Shown in pieces: positions 1 through 8,068 of a stretch of 37,027 nucleotides of DNA; the first letter of the stretch is position 1, and the number at the start of each line of letters is the position of its first letter. The translations under genes were made by a program, and so were the position numbers. Origin of the DNA: Segetibacter sp. (lineage in GTDB: Bacteria > Bacteroidota > Bacteroidia > Chitinophagales > Chitinophagaceae); NCBI GenBank assembly GCA_025963675.1, contig JAOQAJ010000392.1, forward strand, positions 1 through 37,027, given 5' to 3'. The notes under the pieces are model-generated. The model had not been told where the DNA came from, did not search any database, and was given only the letters and a program-made list of their open reading frames with translations.

Positions 1-615
1 AATAGTTTAGTGCCCGTAATTGAAACAGGTGCGGGTGTTTGCCATATTTACGTTGAGAAGGATGCGATCGTTGATAATGCCGTGAACATTGTAGTGAACG
101 CAAAAGTTACGCGGCCGTCAGTTTGTAATGCGGTTGATACGGTTTTGGTAGACAGCGAAATAGCACCACAATTTTTCGAAAAGCTACAACCGCTGTTTAA
201 AGAACATCAGGTAGAGGTTTACGCCGAGCCAAAAGCTTTAGAATTTTTAAAAGGATATTCAGGTTTGCATGAGGCAGCCGCAGAAGACTTTGGACGAGAA
301 TTCCTAAGTCTTAAATGCGCCGTAAAAGTTGTAAAGAATATAGATGAGGCGTTAGACCATATCCAGGAGTATTCGACGAAACACTCAGAAGCTATCGTTT
401 CGGAAAACAAGGCAAACTGCGAGCGGTTTTTAAAAGAAGTTGATGCTGCAGTTGTCTATACAAATGCCTCGACTCGCTTTACCGACGGTGAAGAGTTTGG
501 TCTTGGGGCAGAAATAGGAATATCGACCCAAAAGTTACATGCAAGAGGCCCATTTGCATTGGAGAAACTGGTTACCGAGAAATGGGTGATACGAGGCGAA
601 GGCCAGATAAGATAA
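1..615 (+). CDS. proA: Glutamate-5-semialdehyde dehydrogenase (gamma-glutamyl phosphate reductase), 3' part
   Basis: This is the C-terminal half of ProA, which reduces gamma-glutamyl phosphate to glutamate-5-semialdehyde with NADPH in cytoplasmic proline synthesis. The frame is open to the left edge of the window (N-S-L before the GTG at 10), so the gene starts upstream and the GTG is an internal valine codon. Visible family features are VIETGAGVCHIYVEKDA, followed by a stretch resembling the catalytic-cysteine region (PSVCNAVDTVLV) and the EFGLGAEIGISTQKLHARGP block near the C terminus. About 204 residues are present of roughly 410-420 usual for the family. The gene ends in a strong hairpin shared with the convergent gene on the right. 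Confidence is high for the family; nothing can be said about the promoter. Confidence 0.95.
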   Translation, partial: NSLVPVIETGAGVCHIYVEKDAIVDNAVNIVVNAKVTRPSVCNAVDTVLVDSEIAPQFFEKLQPLFKEHQVEVYAEPKALEFLKGYSGLHEAAAEDFGREFLSLKCAVKVVKNIDEALDHIQEYSTKHSEAIVSENKANCERFLKEVDAAVVYTNASTRFTDGEEFGLGAEIGISTQKLHARGPFALEKLVTEKWVIRGEGQIR

Positions 616-622
616 ATTTAAA

Positions 623-660
623 AATGAAAAAGGAGTTGCAAAAACAACTCCTTTTTCATT
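623..660. terminator. Bidirectional rho-independent terminator
   Basis: A perfect 16-bp inverted repeat (623-638 with 645-660) encloses the loop CAAAAA. The arms carry A5 and T5 runs, so the hairpin has a U-tract on either strand. It sits between the convergent proA and DUF1080 genes and probably ends both transcripts. Confidence 0.9.
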
Positions 661-676
661 TTCATAAGAAAAAATT

Positions 677-1417
677 TTAAAGCTTTCTTATTTTAATATT
701 CTTATACCAGACTTCTTCGCCGTGTTCCTGCAAAGCGATCTTACCTTTCTTAAAGGTTCCAAAACCAGGCATTGTTTTAAACTTACTATTTGCCACCAAC
801 TGCTTCCAGTTGTCATCCCATAACTGGGTAGTCACAATATGAACGTTATTAAGATAAAAATTAAGTTTCCCATTCTTACACATTATTTCAGCATGATTCC
901 ATTGTTCTGCTGGTTTAACCGGCTCCGATGAAGAAGAGATCAGGTCGTAAAGGTCGCCGGCACGATGTTTAGGAATCTTTGCATCAGAATGCCCGTTGTT
1001 ATCTAACACCTGCATTTCGGGCCCTGTTTCGTAAGTATTTTTATACTTCGCTTTATCTTCATGCACGAAAAAAATAATTCCGCTGTTGCCTTTTGGAGCC
1101 AGCTTCCAATCTACTTTTAGATGAAAGTTATCATACTCTTCGTCCGTTAAAATATCCTTGCTTTCATTGGCTGGCCAATCCTTTTTGTTTGCCACATCCA
1201 GGTGTATGGTTCCGCCGGCAACGTTCCATGCTTTTCCAACAGAATTGTAGCCGTAGGTGTGCCATCCCTTAGTAGAATTGCCATCAAACAGGAGTTTCCA
1301 ACCCTGTTTTTTTTCCTGGGCCGATAATTGATTGTCCTGCATTTTCGAGCGGTTTTGCGCATAGCTATAAGTAGCAAAAAATACAATGGCTAAAACAACT
1401 GTTAGTAGCTTATTCAT
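677..1417 (-). CDS. Exported DUF1080 protein (3-keto-glycoside hydrolase family)
   Basis: A 246-residue protein with a Sec signal peptide (residues 1-20, ending Y-S-Y-A before Q21) and one DUF1080 domain covering most of the remainder. Family marks are GWKLLFDGNSTKGWHTYG near the start, the DFHLKVDW-like strand (NFHLKVDWKLAPKGNSGI) and the closing GKIALQEHGEEVWYKNIKI. DUF1080 proteins are jelly-roll enzymes, several of which hydrolyse 3-keto-glycosides. The gene starts 3 bp after the cytochrome c gene ends and is the last of a three-gene unit (isomerase, cytochrome c, DUF1080). Together with the GMC oxidoreductase nearby this suggests it cleaves the oxidised glycoside in the periplasm. The exact substrate is not readable from the sequence. 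Confidence 0.88.
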   Translation of the reverse strand: MNKLLTVVLAIVFFATYSYAQNRSKMQDNQLSAQEKKQGWKLLFDGNSTKGWHTYGYNSVGKAWNVAGGTIHLDVANKKDWPANESKDILTDEEYDNFHLKVDWKLAPKGNSGIIFFVHEDKAKYKNTYETGPEMQVLDNNGHSDAKIPKHRAGDLYDLISSSSEPVKPAEQWNHAEIMCKNGKLNFYLNNVHIVTTQLWDDNWKQLVANSKFKTMPGFGTFKKGKIALQEHGEEVWYKNIKIRKL

Positions 1418-1420
1418 TAT

Positions 1421-1819
1421 TTATTTTTTTAAAGCCATTATATACTTAACCATTGCTTTTGCATCATCTTTTGATAACTGTGGATGTGGAAGCATCGGAA
1501 CTGTACCCCAGGCGCCAGCGCCACCTGCAATGACCTTATTTGCGAGTTTTTCAATTACTTCGTCTGTAGCCGGAGCGTACTTTGCAGCTACTGCTTCATA
1601 TGCCGGACCTGTTGCTGTTTCCTTTACCTTATGACAGGTAAAACAGTCGCTTTTTGCTACAAGTTCAAGACCTTTCTGGTAATCGGGACCTTTTGCATCC
1701 GGCTCTTTTGCCACTTCTTTTGCTTCTTCTGTACGATCTTCTTTTGCAGGGTTACTATCGTTGCTACCGCAACTAATTACTACGCAGCTAAAAGAAAGAA
1801 TTACTAATAACTTTTTCAT
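1421..1819 (-). CDS. Lipoprotein c-type cytochrome
   Basis: A 132-residue monohaem cytochrome c. A lipoprotein signal (lipobox V-I-S-C, Cys17) is followed by an acidic linker rich in E, K and D (residues 18-45). The haem-binding motif is C59-F-T-C62-H63, and Met109 in VPMLPHP is the probable sixth ligand. The fold ends in a short helix (DDAKAMVKYIMALKK), as in class I cytochromes. It is probably anchored in the envelope, where it would accept electrons from a dehydrogenase. It is 28 bp downstream of the isomerase gene and 3 bp upstream of the DUF1080 gene, so the three are likely co-transcribed. In other sugar dehydrogenases of the GMC type a small cytochrome c is the electron acceptor; here the GMC enzyme is in the divergent unit. 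Confidence 0.9.
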   Translation of the reverse strand: MKKLLVILSFSCVVISCGSNDSNPAKEDRTEEAKEVAKEPDAKGPDYQKGLELVAKSDCFTCHKVKETATGPAYEAVAAKYAPATDEVIEKLANKVIAGGAGAWGTVPMLPHPQLSKDDAKAMVKYIMALKK

Positions 1820-1847
1820 GATAAACGTTAATTAAAATATTAAATAA

Positions 1848-2903
1848 TTATGCTAAACCTAATATACTTTTGTTGAGTTCATCCGCGTTATCAGCACCTG
1901 CAAAATCATCAAATGCTTTTTCGGTTACTCTTATAATATTGTCATTTATAAAAATTGCGCCTTCTTTTGCACCTTCTTCAGGATGCTTTAATGCGCACTC
2001 CCATTCCATGACTGCCCAGCCTGCGTAGTCGTAAGAAGTAAGCTTACTAAATACACCTTTGAAATCAACCTGGCCATCACCTAGTGAACGGAATCTTCCG
2101 GCACGTTTAACCCAGCTTTGGTAGCCGCCATAAACGCCCTGTTTTCCGGTTGGATTGAACTCTGCATCTTTTACATGAAACATTTTAATCCGTTCATGAT
2201 AATAGTCGATATAAGTCAGGTAATCGAGGCATTGTAAAACAAAATGAGATGGATCATATAAGAGACAAGCTCTTTTATGATTGTTTACTTCTTCTAAAAA
2301 CATTTCGTACGTTTCACCATCGTGCAGGTCCTCTCCCGGGTGGATCTCGTAACATAAATCTACCCCACATTCTTCATAAACATCCAGGATCGGCAACCAT
2401 CTTTTAGCTAGTTCAGCAAATCCCATTTCAACAAGACCTGCCGGCCTCTGTGGCCACGGATAAACTGTATGCCATAGCAGAGCACCACTAAAGGTTGCGC
2501 TTGCCGGTAGGCCTAAGTTTTGAGAAGCTTTAGCTGCATACTTCACTTGTTGAATCGCCCACTCTGTTCTTGCCTTTGAATTGTTGCGAACATTCTCCGG
2601 AGCAAAAGAATCGAACATAGCATCATAAGCAGGGTTTACAGCTACAAGTTGACCTTGTAAGTGTGTAGACAACTCTGTTATTTCGAGTCCGCACTCGTTG
2701 ATTAAACCTTTCAATTCGTCTGCATACGTTTTGCTTTCTGCAGCCTTTTGCAAGTCGATACAGCGAGCATCCCATGCAGGTAATTGTACCCCCACAAAAC
2801 CTAAACCTTTTGCCCACTGACAAATACTTTTAAGATCATTAAAAGGTGGATTATCACCCATGAACTGTGCGAGAAAAATACCAGGTCCTTTTATTGTTTT
2901 CAT
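1848..2903 (-). CDS. Sugar isomerase/epimerase family TIM-barrel protein
   Basis: A 351-residue protein of the xylose-isomerase-like TIM-barrel (AP endonuclease 2) family. Metal-binding and active-site candidates are visible in order: the Glu in CYEIHPGED, the Asp and His in LYDPSHFVL, the His and Asp in MFHVKDAEF, and the Glu in AVMEWECAL. It has no signal peptide, so it should be cytoplasmic, unlike the two exported paralogues in this window. The start is the ATG at 2901-2903, which leads straight into the family's opening strand (PGIFLAQF). It is the first gene of a minus-strand unit with the cytochrome and DUF1080 genes, facing the MFS gene across 502 bp. A role in interconverting a keto-sugar is inferred from context; the substrate is unknown. 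Confidence 0.87.
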   Translation of the reverse strand: MKTIKGPGIFLAQFMGDNPPFNDLKSICQWAKGLGFVGVQLPAWDARCIDLQKAAESKTYADELKGLINECGLEITELSTHLQGQLVAVNPAYDAMFDSFAPENVRNNSKARTEWAIQQVKYAAKASQNLGLPASATFSGALLWHTVYPWPQRPAGLVEMGFAELAKRWLPILDVYEECGVDLCYEIHPGEDLHDGETYEMFLEEVNNHKRACLLYDPSHFVLQCLDYLTYIDYYHERIKMFHVKDAEFNPTGKQGVYGGYQSWVKRAGRFRSLGDGQVDFKGVFSKLTSYDYAGWAVMEWECALKHPEEGAKEGAIFINDNIIRVTEKAFDDFAGADNADELNKSILGLA

Positions 2904-3405
2904 ACAGAAGCGCTAGTTTGAGCTTTATTAAAAAATAATGTAATTTCTATCGTTTTAAGTCTATGCAAAAATCTTGCTGCCACGAGTTACCAAAAGCACA
3001 AGTGAGTGACACAACAAAAGATGCACAAACGATCACAGATGAAAACCAAAATAAAATCAAATCGGCAAGTGTACAAGCAATCGATTAAAACGATCCTTGA
3101 CTCATCCACTCATCATTCCAAATCCCAGACGTCTATGACTGAAATTGATGTAATCGAAATAGAAAATCGTTATTAATAGGTGAATGGTAACCCCCCAATA
3201 CTTTTCAAAATTAAGTGTAATCTTCTTTAAACATTTTTATTTAAGCAGATAAAATTTTCACAGCAAACGTTCAATGTATTTTATTAAGTGCTACATTTAT
3301 TTTCTACAATGTCATAACTACTAATGAATTAGCATCTGTTGATCATCGTTGCTGTGATGTGTAAGTTTTTGGTAAATGAAATCATGATGCCTAAATAACC
3401 AGCCA
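2904..3405. other. 502-bp divergent intergenic region
   Basis: This spacer separates the isomerase-cytochrome-DUF1080 unit (minus) from the permease-GMC unit (plus) and must hold the promoters of both. I saw no convincing coding sequence, no complete TAnnTTTG promoter box and no clear palindromic operator. It contains one copy of the ACAAGTGAGTGACACAA repeat near 2998. At 3341-3356 there is a weak resemblance to the GCAACGATGAT part of the same repeat family on the minus strand. Confidence 0.6.
2998..3015 (+). repeat. Intergenic repeat family, copy 1 (GTGAGTGACAC subtype)
   Basis: The 18-bp core ACAAGTGAGTGACACAAC recurs at 9687, 15811 and, inverted, at 17854. The base before the core is C, preceded by G, as in copy 3. 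After the core this copy reads AAAAGAT, the same as the related copy at 21489 (read on the minus strand). Confidence 0.85.
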
Positions 3406-4653
3406 ATGAAAACTGCCGTACGCTTCCAACTCTCATTTATGATGTTCCTGAATTTTTTTGTTTGGGGTGGATGGTATGTAACCATGGGAACGTACCTCAA
3501 ATCCATTCCGGGCATCACTGATGTGCAGGTGGGTATCGCGTATGGAAGCCAGTCATTGGGAGCCATTATCGCTCCTTTTATTATTGGATTGATTGCCGAT
3601 CGATATTTCGCAGCTCAGAAAATTTTAGGTGTATTACACCTCATAGGAGCAGTTATTCTCTATTACATTTCTACCGTTGGCAGCTTCTCAGCTTTCTACC
3701 CGGCGATACTTATTTACATGATTTTGTTTATGCCAACTTTGGCCCTGGTTAATTCGATTTCATTTAAACAGATAAGCATTCCTGAAAAAGATTTTGCAAA
3801 TATTCGGGTATGGGGAACGGTTGGTTGGATCGTTGCGGGATTAATTATCGCCTGGCTTTCATGGGAGCAAAAAAATACGCTTGTAGATACCTTTCGTCTA
3901 TCGGCAGGGGTGTCTGTGGTGATTGGGTTATTTAGCTTCACTTTACCAAATACGCCTCCACCTAAAGCCGGCACTAAAACAACTTTCCGTGAGATTATCG
4001 GTCTTGATGCCATTGGGTTATTAAAGGATAAGAACTTTCTCATTTTCTTTTTAGCCTCTTTATTAATTTGTATTCCGCTGGCTTTCTATTACCAGGAAAC
4101 GAACATCTTTTTAAATGAAATAAAAGTTGAAGGGGCAGCAGGTAAAATGACTTATGGACAAATGTCTGAATTGTTATTCCTGTTTTTAATGCCTTTCTTT
4201 TTTAGTCGTTTAGGAGTAAAAAAAATGTTACTGATAGGAATGGTTGCATGGGCAATTCGTTACCTCTTCTTTGCTTATGGAGATACCGGATCAGGAATGT
4301 GGATGTTATATGCAGGAATAATACTTCACGGCATTTGTTATGACTTCTTTTTTGTAACGGGGCAAGTATATACCAACGAGGTGGCCGGAGAAAAAATCAG
4401 GTCTTCAGCTCAGGGCATGATTACTCTTGCGACTTATGGCGTCGGTATGTTGATCGGGTTCTGGATAGCAGGATTAGTAGCTGAAAAATATACAACAGCA
4501 GATGGACATTTATGGAAAAACATATGGTTAGTTCCTGCGGGCATTTCTCTTGTTGTTTTTCTTATGTATGCCTTTTTATTTAAAGAGGAAAAAAAGAAAC
4601 CTATTTCTGAACCCCAGGCAGAAGCTGGTTTGGCGACAAGTCCTGTTACCTAG
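3406..4653 (+). CDS. MFS permease, NupG-like nucleoside/sugar symporter family
   Basis: A 415-residue integral membrane protein with about 12 hydrophobic segments, typical of the major facilitator superfamily. The opening region (FFVWGGWYVTMGTYL) and the overall pattern match the nucleoside:H+ symporter (NupG/XapB) branch, which in Bacteroidota is often found beside sugar-catabolic genes and need not transport nucleosides. It is the first gene of the plus-strand unit; the hydroxypyruvate-isomerase-like gene follows after 92 bp. I infer that it imports the product of the exported enzymes encoded next to it. The specificity is not readable. The C terminus is a short charged cytoplasmic tail (KEEKKKP). 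Confidence 0.85.
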   Translation: MKTAVRFQLSFMMFLNFFVWGGWYVTMGTYLKSIPGITDVQVGIAYGSQSLGAIIAPFIIGLIADRYFAAQKILGVLHLIGAVILYYISTVGSFSAFYPAILIYMILFMPTLALVNSISFKQISIPEKDFANIRVWGTVGWIVAGLIIAWLSWEQKNTLVDTFRLSAGVSVVIGLFSFTLPNTPPPKAGTKTTFREIIGLDAIGLLKDKNFLIFFLASLLICIPLAFYYQETNIFLNEIKVEGAAGKMTYGQMSELLFLFLMPFFFSRLGVKKMLLIGMVAWAIRYLFFAYGDTGSGMWMLYAGIILHGICYDFFFVTGQVYTNEVAGEKIRSSAQGMITLATYGVGMLIGFWIAGLVAEKYTTADGHLWKNIWLVPAGISLVVFLMYAFLFKEEKKKPISEPQAEAGLATSPVT

Positions 4654-4745
4654 AATTTTGCCTGAAAAAAACGGACTCGTAAGCCGTGTTATTTTAAAGA
4701 TTATTGTATCGAGGTTTTTAACCAAAAAAGTAAAATCTCATAAAA

Positions 4746-5510
4746 TTGAAAGGAAACATAAATCATTCGGTTTGTTATTGGACCTATAATTTTCTTCCAC
4801 TAGATGAACTGTGTAAAGTTGTAAAAGAAATTGGGTTTGCAGCGATAGACCTGGTTGGCCCAAAAGACTGGGACATACTGAAGAAATATGGAGTTTATTC
4901 TTCGATGTGTAACGGCGCTGAGATTAGTTTGACCGAAGGATGGAATGACAAACAGTACCATGCAACCCTAATAAGAAATTATACTGAACACATAAACCTT
5001 GTTGCTGATGCAGGGTATAAGAATCTTATCTGCTTTAGCGGAAACAGCAGGGGAATGGCAGATGAAATTGGCTTGCGAAATTGTGCAGAAGGTTTAAAGA
5101 GAATATTGCCGATTGCTGAAAAGAAAGGTGTTGTATTACATATGGAATTACTGAACGCCAAAATAGATCATCCTGATTACATGTGTCATTTATCGCACTG
5201 GGGAATTGATCTTTGCAAACGAATGAGTTCGGAAAATTTCAAGTTGTTGTTCGACATTTATCACATGCAGGTTGATGAAGGAGATGTTATAAGAAGCATT
5301 CGTGATCATCACCAGTATTTCGGTCACTACCATACAGGCGGAGTACCGGACAGGCATGAAATAGATGATGACCAGGAATTGAATTATCCTGCAATAATTC
5401 GTGCAATTAAAGAAACCGGTTTCAATGGTTATATCGCCCAGGAGTTCGTTCCAGTGAAAGCAGACAAGGTCTCTTCACTAAAAGCGGCGGTCAAAAATTG
5501 TGATGTGTAA
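4746..5510 (+). CDS. Hydroxypyruvate isomerase-like TIM-barrel protein
   Basis: A 254-residue protein resembling hydroxypyruvate isomerase (Hyi), which converts hydroxypyruvate and tartronate semialdehyde in the cytoplasm. Likely metal and catalytic residues are Glu134 (LHMELLN), Asp170 and His173 (FDIYHMQ), His194/His196 (GHYHTGG) and Glu233 (AQEFVP). The start chosen is TTG at 4746: an in-frame stop lies at 4731 and no ATG or GTG comes between, while the family's first strand (NHSVCYWTY) begins at once. Alternatives inside would remove conserved residues. The gene lies between the permease and the GMC oxidoreductase. The family is sure; whether the true substrate is hydroxypyruvate or another keto-sugar is open. 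Confidence 0.85.
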   Translation: MKGNINHSVCYWTYNFLPLDELCKVVKEIGFAAIDLVGPKDWDILKKYGVYSSMCNGAEISLTEGWNDKQYHATLIRNYTEHINLVADAGYKNLICFSGNSRGMADEIGLRNCAEGLKRILPIAEKKGVVLHMELLNAKIDHPDYMCHLSHWGIDLCKRMSSENFKLLFDIYHMQVDEGDVIRSIRDHHQYFGHYHTGGVPDRHEIDDDQELNYPAIIRAIKETGFNGYIAQEFVPVKADKVSSLKAAVKNCDV

Positions 5511-5601
5511 ATTTCAATAATCACTTAATTTTATGTGGGCTAATTCATTTTTTTTTATATTTCTTTCTTAATAACTAATTCATAAATAACTAACGATTGC
5601 T

Positions 5602-7287
5602 ATGGCAAATAACACTTATGATGCTATTGTAGTAGGCTCAGGTATTAGCGGAGGTTGGGCTGCGAAAGAACTGACGGAAAAAGGGCTAAAGGTTTTAATG
5701 CTTGAACGTGGCCACCACATCGAGCATGTTAAAGATTATGCAGAAAGCAACAAGCCTTCGTGGGAGTATCCGCACCGCGGCGGAAGAACGCAAAAAATGA
5801 TTGAGGATTACCCGGTATTAAAAAGGGATTACCCGTTAAACGAACGTAATCTTTCTTTTTGGGCCGTTGATAAAGACAGCCCATACGTTGAAAAAAAACC
5901 ATTTGGATGGTTTCGTGGCTATCATACAGGAGGCCGTTCCCTTATGTGGGGAAGGCAAAGCTACCGGTTAAGTGACCTTGACTTTGAAGCCAATGCGAAA
6001 GAAGGTATTGCTGTTGATTGGCCTATTCGCTATAAGGATATTGCTCCGTGGTACGATTACGCAGAAACATTTGCTGGCATCAGCGGATCAAAAGAAGGAT
6101 TGCCACACTTGCCTGATGGTAATTATCTACCTCCCATGGACATGAATATCGTAGAGCAAACTGTTGCGGCGAGAATTAAGGAACATTATAATAATAAAAG
6201 AACCATGTTCATTGGCCGAACGGCCAATCTTACACAAACGATCCCCGGAAGACCCTCACCATGCCAGTATAGAAATATCTGCTCTAACGGATGCCCGTTT
6301 GGAGGTTATTTCAGCACACAGTCTTCCACCTTACCTGCGGCAAATGCAACAGGTAATTTAACGCTCCGTACTTTTTCTATAGTTACTGAAGTTATTTACG
6401 ATAAGAATACTAAAAAAGCAACAGGCGTAAGAGTGGTGGATGCAAGAACCAATGAAGCGATGGAATTCTTCAGCAAAATTGTCTTTTTGTGCGCTTCTAC
6501 TTTTAACTCTACGGCAATATTAATGAGATCTGCTACTGATATATGGCCCGATGGATTGGGAAGCAGTAGTGGCGAATTAGGTTGTAACGTAATGGACCAT
6601 CATTTAAAACTTGGAGCCAGCGGGGATATGGAAGGCTTTGACGATAAATACTATTATGGGTTCAGGCCCAATGGCATCTATGTTCCTCGCTTTCGCAATT
6701 TGCCTGGAGATGAAAAAAGAAATTACCTGCGCGGCTTTGGATACCAGGGATCTGGCAGTCGTGAAAACTGGACAAGACAGGTCGCTGAACTAAACATCGG
6801 CGCCGATTTGAAAGAAGCATTGGGGCAACCGGGCAAATGGACAATGGGCATAGGAGGATTTGGTGAAATGTTACCGTATCATGAGAATAAAATTACTTTA
6901 TCGAAGGACGTAAAAGATAAATGGAATATGCCTGTGCTTGAATTCGATGTTGAATTCAAGGAGAATGAATTGAACATGCGGAAAGATATAGTGAATGATG
7001 CTGTTGAAATGCTTACGGTTGCTGGTGTTAAAAATGTAAAAGGTTATGATAACGGCTGCGAACCGGGTTGGGGAATACACGAAATGGGTACGGCAAGAAT
7101 GGGTAGAGACCCTAAAACATCGGTATTGAACAGCAATAACCAGGTGTGGGATTGTCAAAACGTGTTTGTAACAGACGGATCATTTATGACATCTGCATCT
7201 TGTGTAAATCCATCGTTAACCTATATGGCAATGACAGCAAGGGCCGCAGACTTTGTGGTTAAGGAATTAAAAAAAGGAAATATTTAA
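5602..7287 (+). CDS. GMC-family FAD-dependent sugar oxidoreductase, large subunit
   Basis: A 561-residue flavoprotein. The Rossmann FAD motif is G12-S-G-I-S-G17, with the family's glutamate in LMLERG about 20 residues on. The catalytic His-Asn pair of GMC enzymes is present as His493 (GIHEMGTARMG) and Asn536 (SCVNPSLTYMA). A cysteine cluster, CQYRNICSNGCPFGG, lies mid-protein, like that of membrane-linked dehydrogenases such as gluconate, fructose and glucoside-3-dehydrogenases. There is no signal peptide; such subunits are exported by riding with a Tat-signal small subunit, and exactly such a gene follows 62 bp downstream. With the neighbouring cytochrome c and DUF1080 genes the best guess is a glycoside 3-dehydrogenase; gluconate or another polyol is an alternative. 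Confidence 0.9.
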   Translation: MANNTYDAIVVGSGISGGWAAKELTEKGLKVLMLERGHHIEHVKDYAESNKPSWEYPHRGGRTQKMIEDYPVLKRDYPLNERNLSFWAVDKDSPYVEKKPFGWFRGYHTGGRSLMWGRQSYRLSDLDFEANAKEGIAVDWPIRYKDIAPWYDYAETFAGISGSKEGLPHLPDGNYLPPMDMNIVEQTVAARIKEHYNNKRTMFIGRTANLTQTIPGRPSPCQYRNICSNGCPFGGYFSTQSSTLPAANATGNLTLRTFSIVTEVIYDKNTKKATGVRVVDARTNEAMEFFSKIVFLCASTFNSTAILMRSATDIWPDGLGSSSGELGCNVMDHHLKLGASGDMEGFDDKYYYGFRPNGIYVPRFRNLPGDEKRNYLRGFGYQGSGSRENWTRQVAELNIGADLKEALGQPGKWTMGIGGFGEMLPYHENKITLSKDVKDKWNMPVLEFDVEFKENELNMRKDIVNDAVEMLTVAGVKNVKGYDNGCEPGWGIHEMGTARMGRDPKTSVLNSNNQVWDCQNVFVTDGSFMTSASCVNPSLTYMAMTARAADFVVKELKKGNI

Positions 7288-7349
7288 ATTTCTTATAGAG
7301 CAAATTATAACAGTAAGTTTTTGGATAATTATTTTTTAAACTTTTTAAG

Positions 7350-7991
7350 ATGAACAGACGTGAACTTTTAAAGATGATCGCTGCTGCTACAGGGGCGACA
7401 ATGATTGGAGGAGAATTTTTATTGACAGGATGTAAGTCTAATGATAATTCTACACCGGTTGCGTTTACAGAGGAAAATATTGCTTTTTTGGATGAGGTAG
7501 CAGAAACTATAATTCCACAAACAGATACGGCAGGTGCTAAAGCTGCAGGCGTAGGAAGGTTTATGACAGTAATGGTGAATGATGCGTACTCAAAAGATGA
7601 CCAGGAAATCTTTCATAAAGGAATGAATATTCTTGAGGATGAGTGCAAGAAGATGCATAATGTCGAGTTCATGAAAGCCACACCCGAACAGCGCAAACAA
7701 TTGCTTATTAAGATAGATAAGGAAACTAAAGACTATGTAAAAAGGCAAACAGACCAGCTTAATGTACAAAAGCAAAAGGAGAAACAAGGGCAGGAAAGAA
7801 ATACAAACGACTTTAAAACCCAAACCCTGCCCAATCATTATTTTCAACAACTAAAACAGCTTGCCATTTTTGGTTATTTCACTTCTGAAAAAGGCAGAAC
7901 TGAAGCATTACGATACGTTCCGGTGCCAGGAAAGTTTGAGGGAGTTATTGACTACAGAAAAGGAGAGAAATCATTTGCCGGTTTGACCTAA
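7350..7991 (+). CDS. Gluconate 2-dehydrogenase subunit 3-like lipoprotein (first copy)
   Basis: A 213-residue protein with a twin-arginine start (N2-R-R-E-L-L) and a lipobox L25-T-G-C28, so it is probably Tat-exported and lipidated. The domain that follows (FLDEVAETIIPQTDTAGAKAAGVG, ending in GYFTSEKGRTEALRY) is that of the small subunit that accompanies GMC dehydrogenases and is needed for their export and activity. Compared with the second copy (9885) it has an extra charged stretch of about two dozen residues, rich in Q, K and E (about residues 129-153). It directly follows the GMC gene, so it is the likely partner of that enzyme. Confidence 0.88.
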   Translation: MNRRELLKMIAAATGATMIGGEFLLTGCKSNDNSTPVAFTEENIAFLDEVAETIIPQTDTAGAKAAGVGRFMTVMVNDAYSKDDQEIFHKGMNILEDECKKMHNVEFMKATPEQRKQLLIKIDKETKDYVKRQTDQLNVQKQKEKQGQERNTNDFKTQTLPNHYFQQLKQLAIFGYFTSEKGRTEALRYVPVPGKFEGVIDYRKGEKSFAGLT

Positions 7992-8068
7992 ACTTTAACG
8001 TCAATCTCTATTTCTTATGATAAAAGTGATCCTAAAAACCGAATTCATACCTGTAAAATAGTTACAAC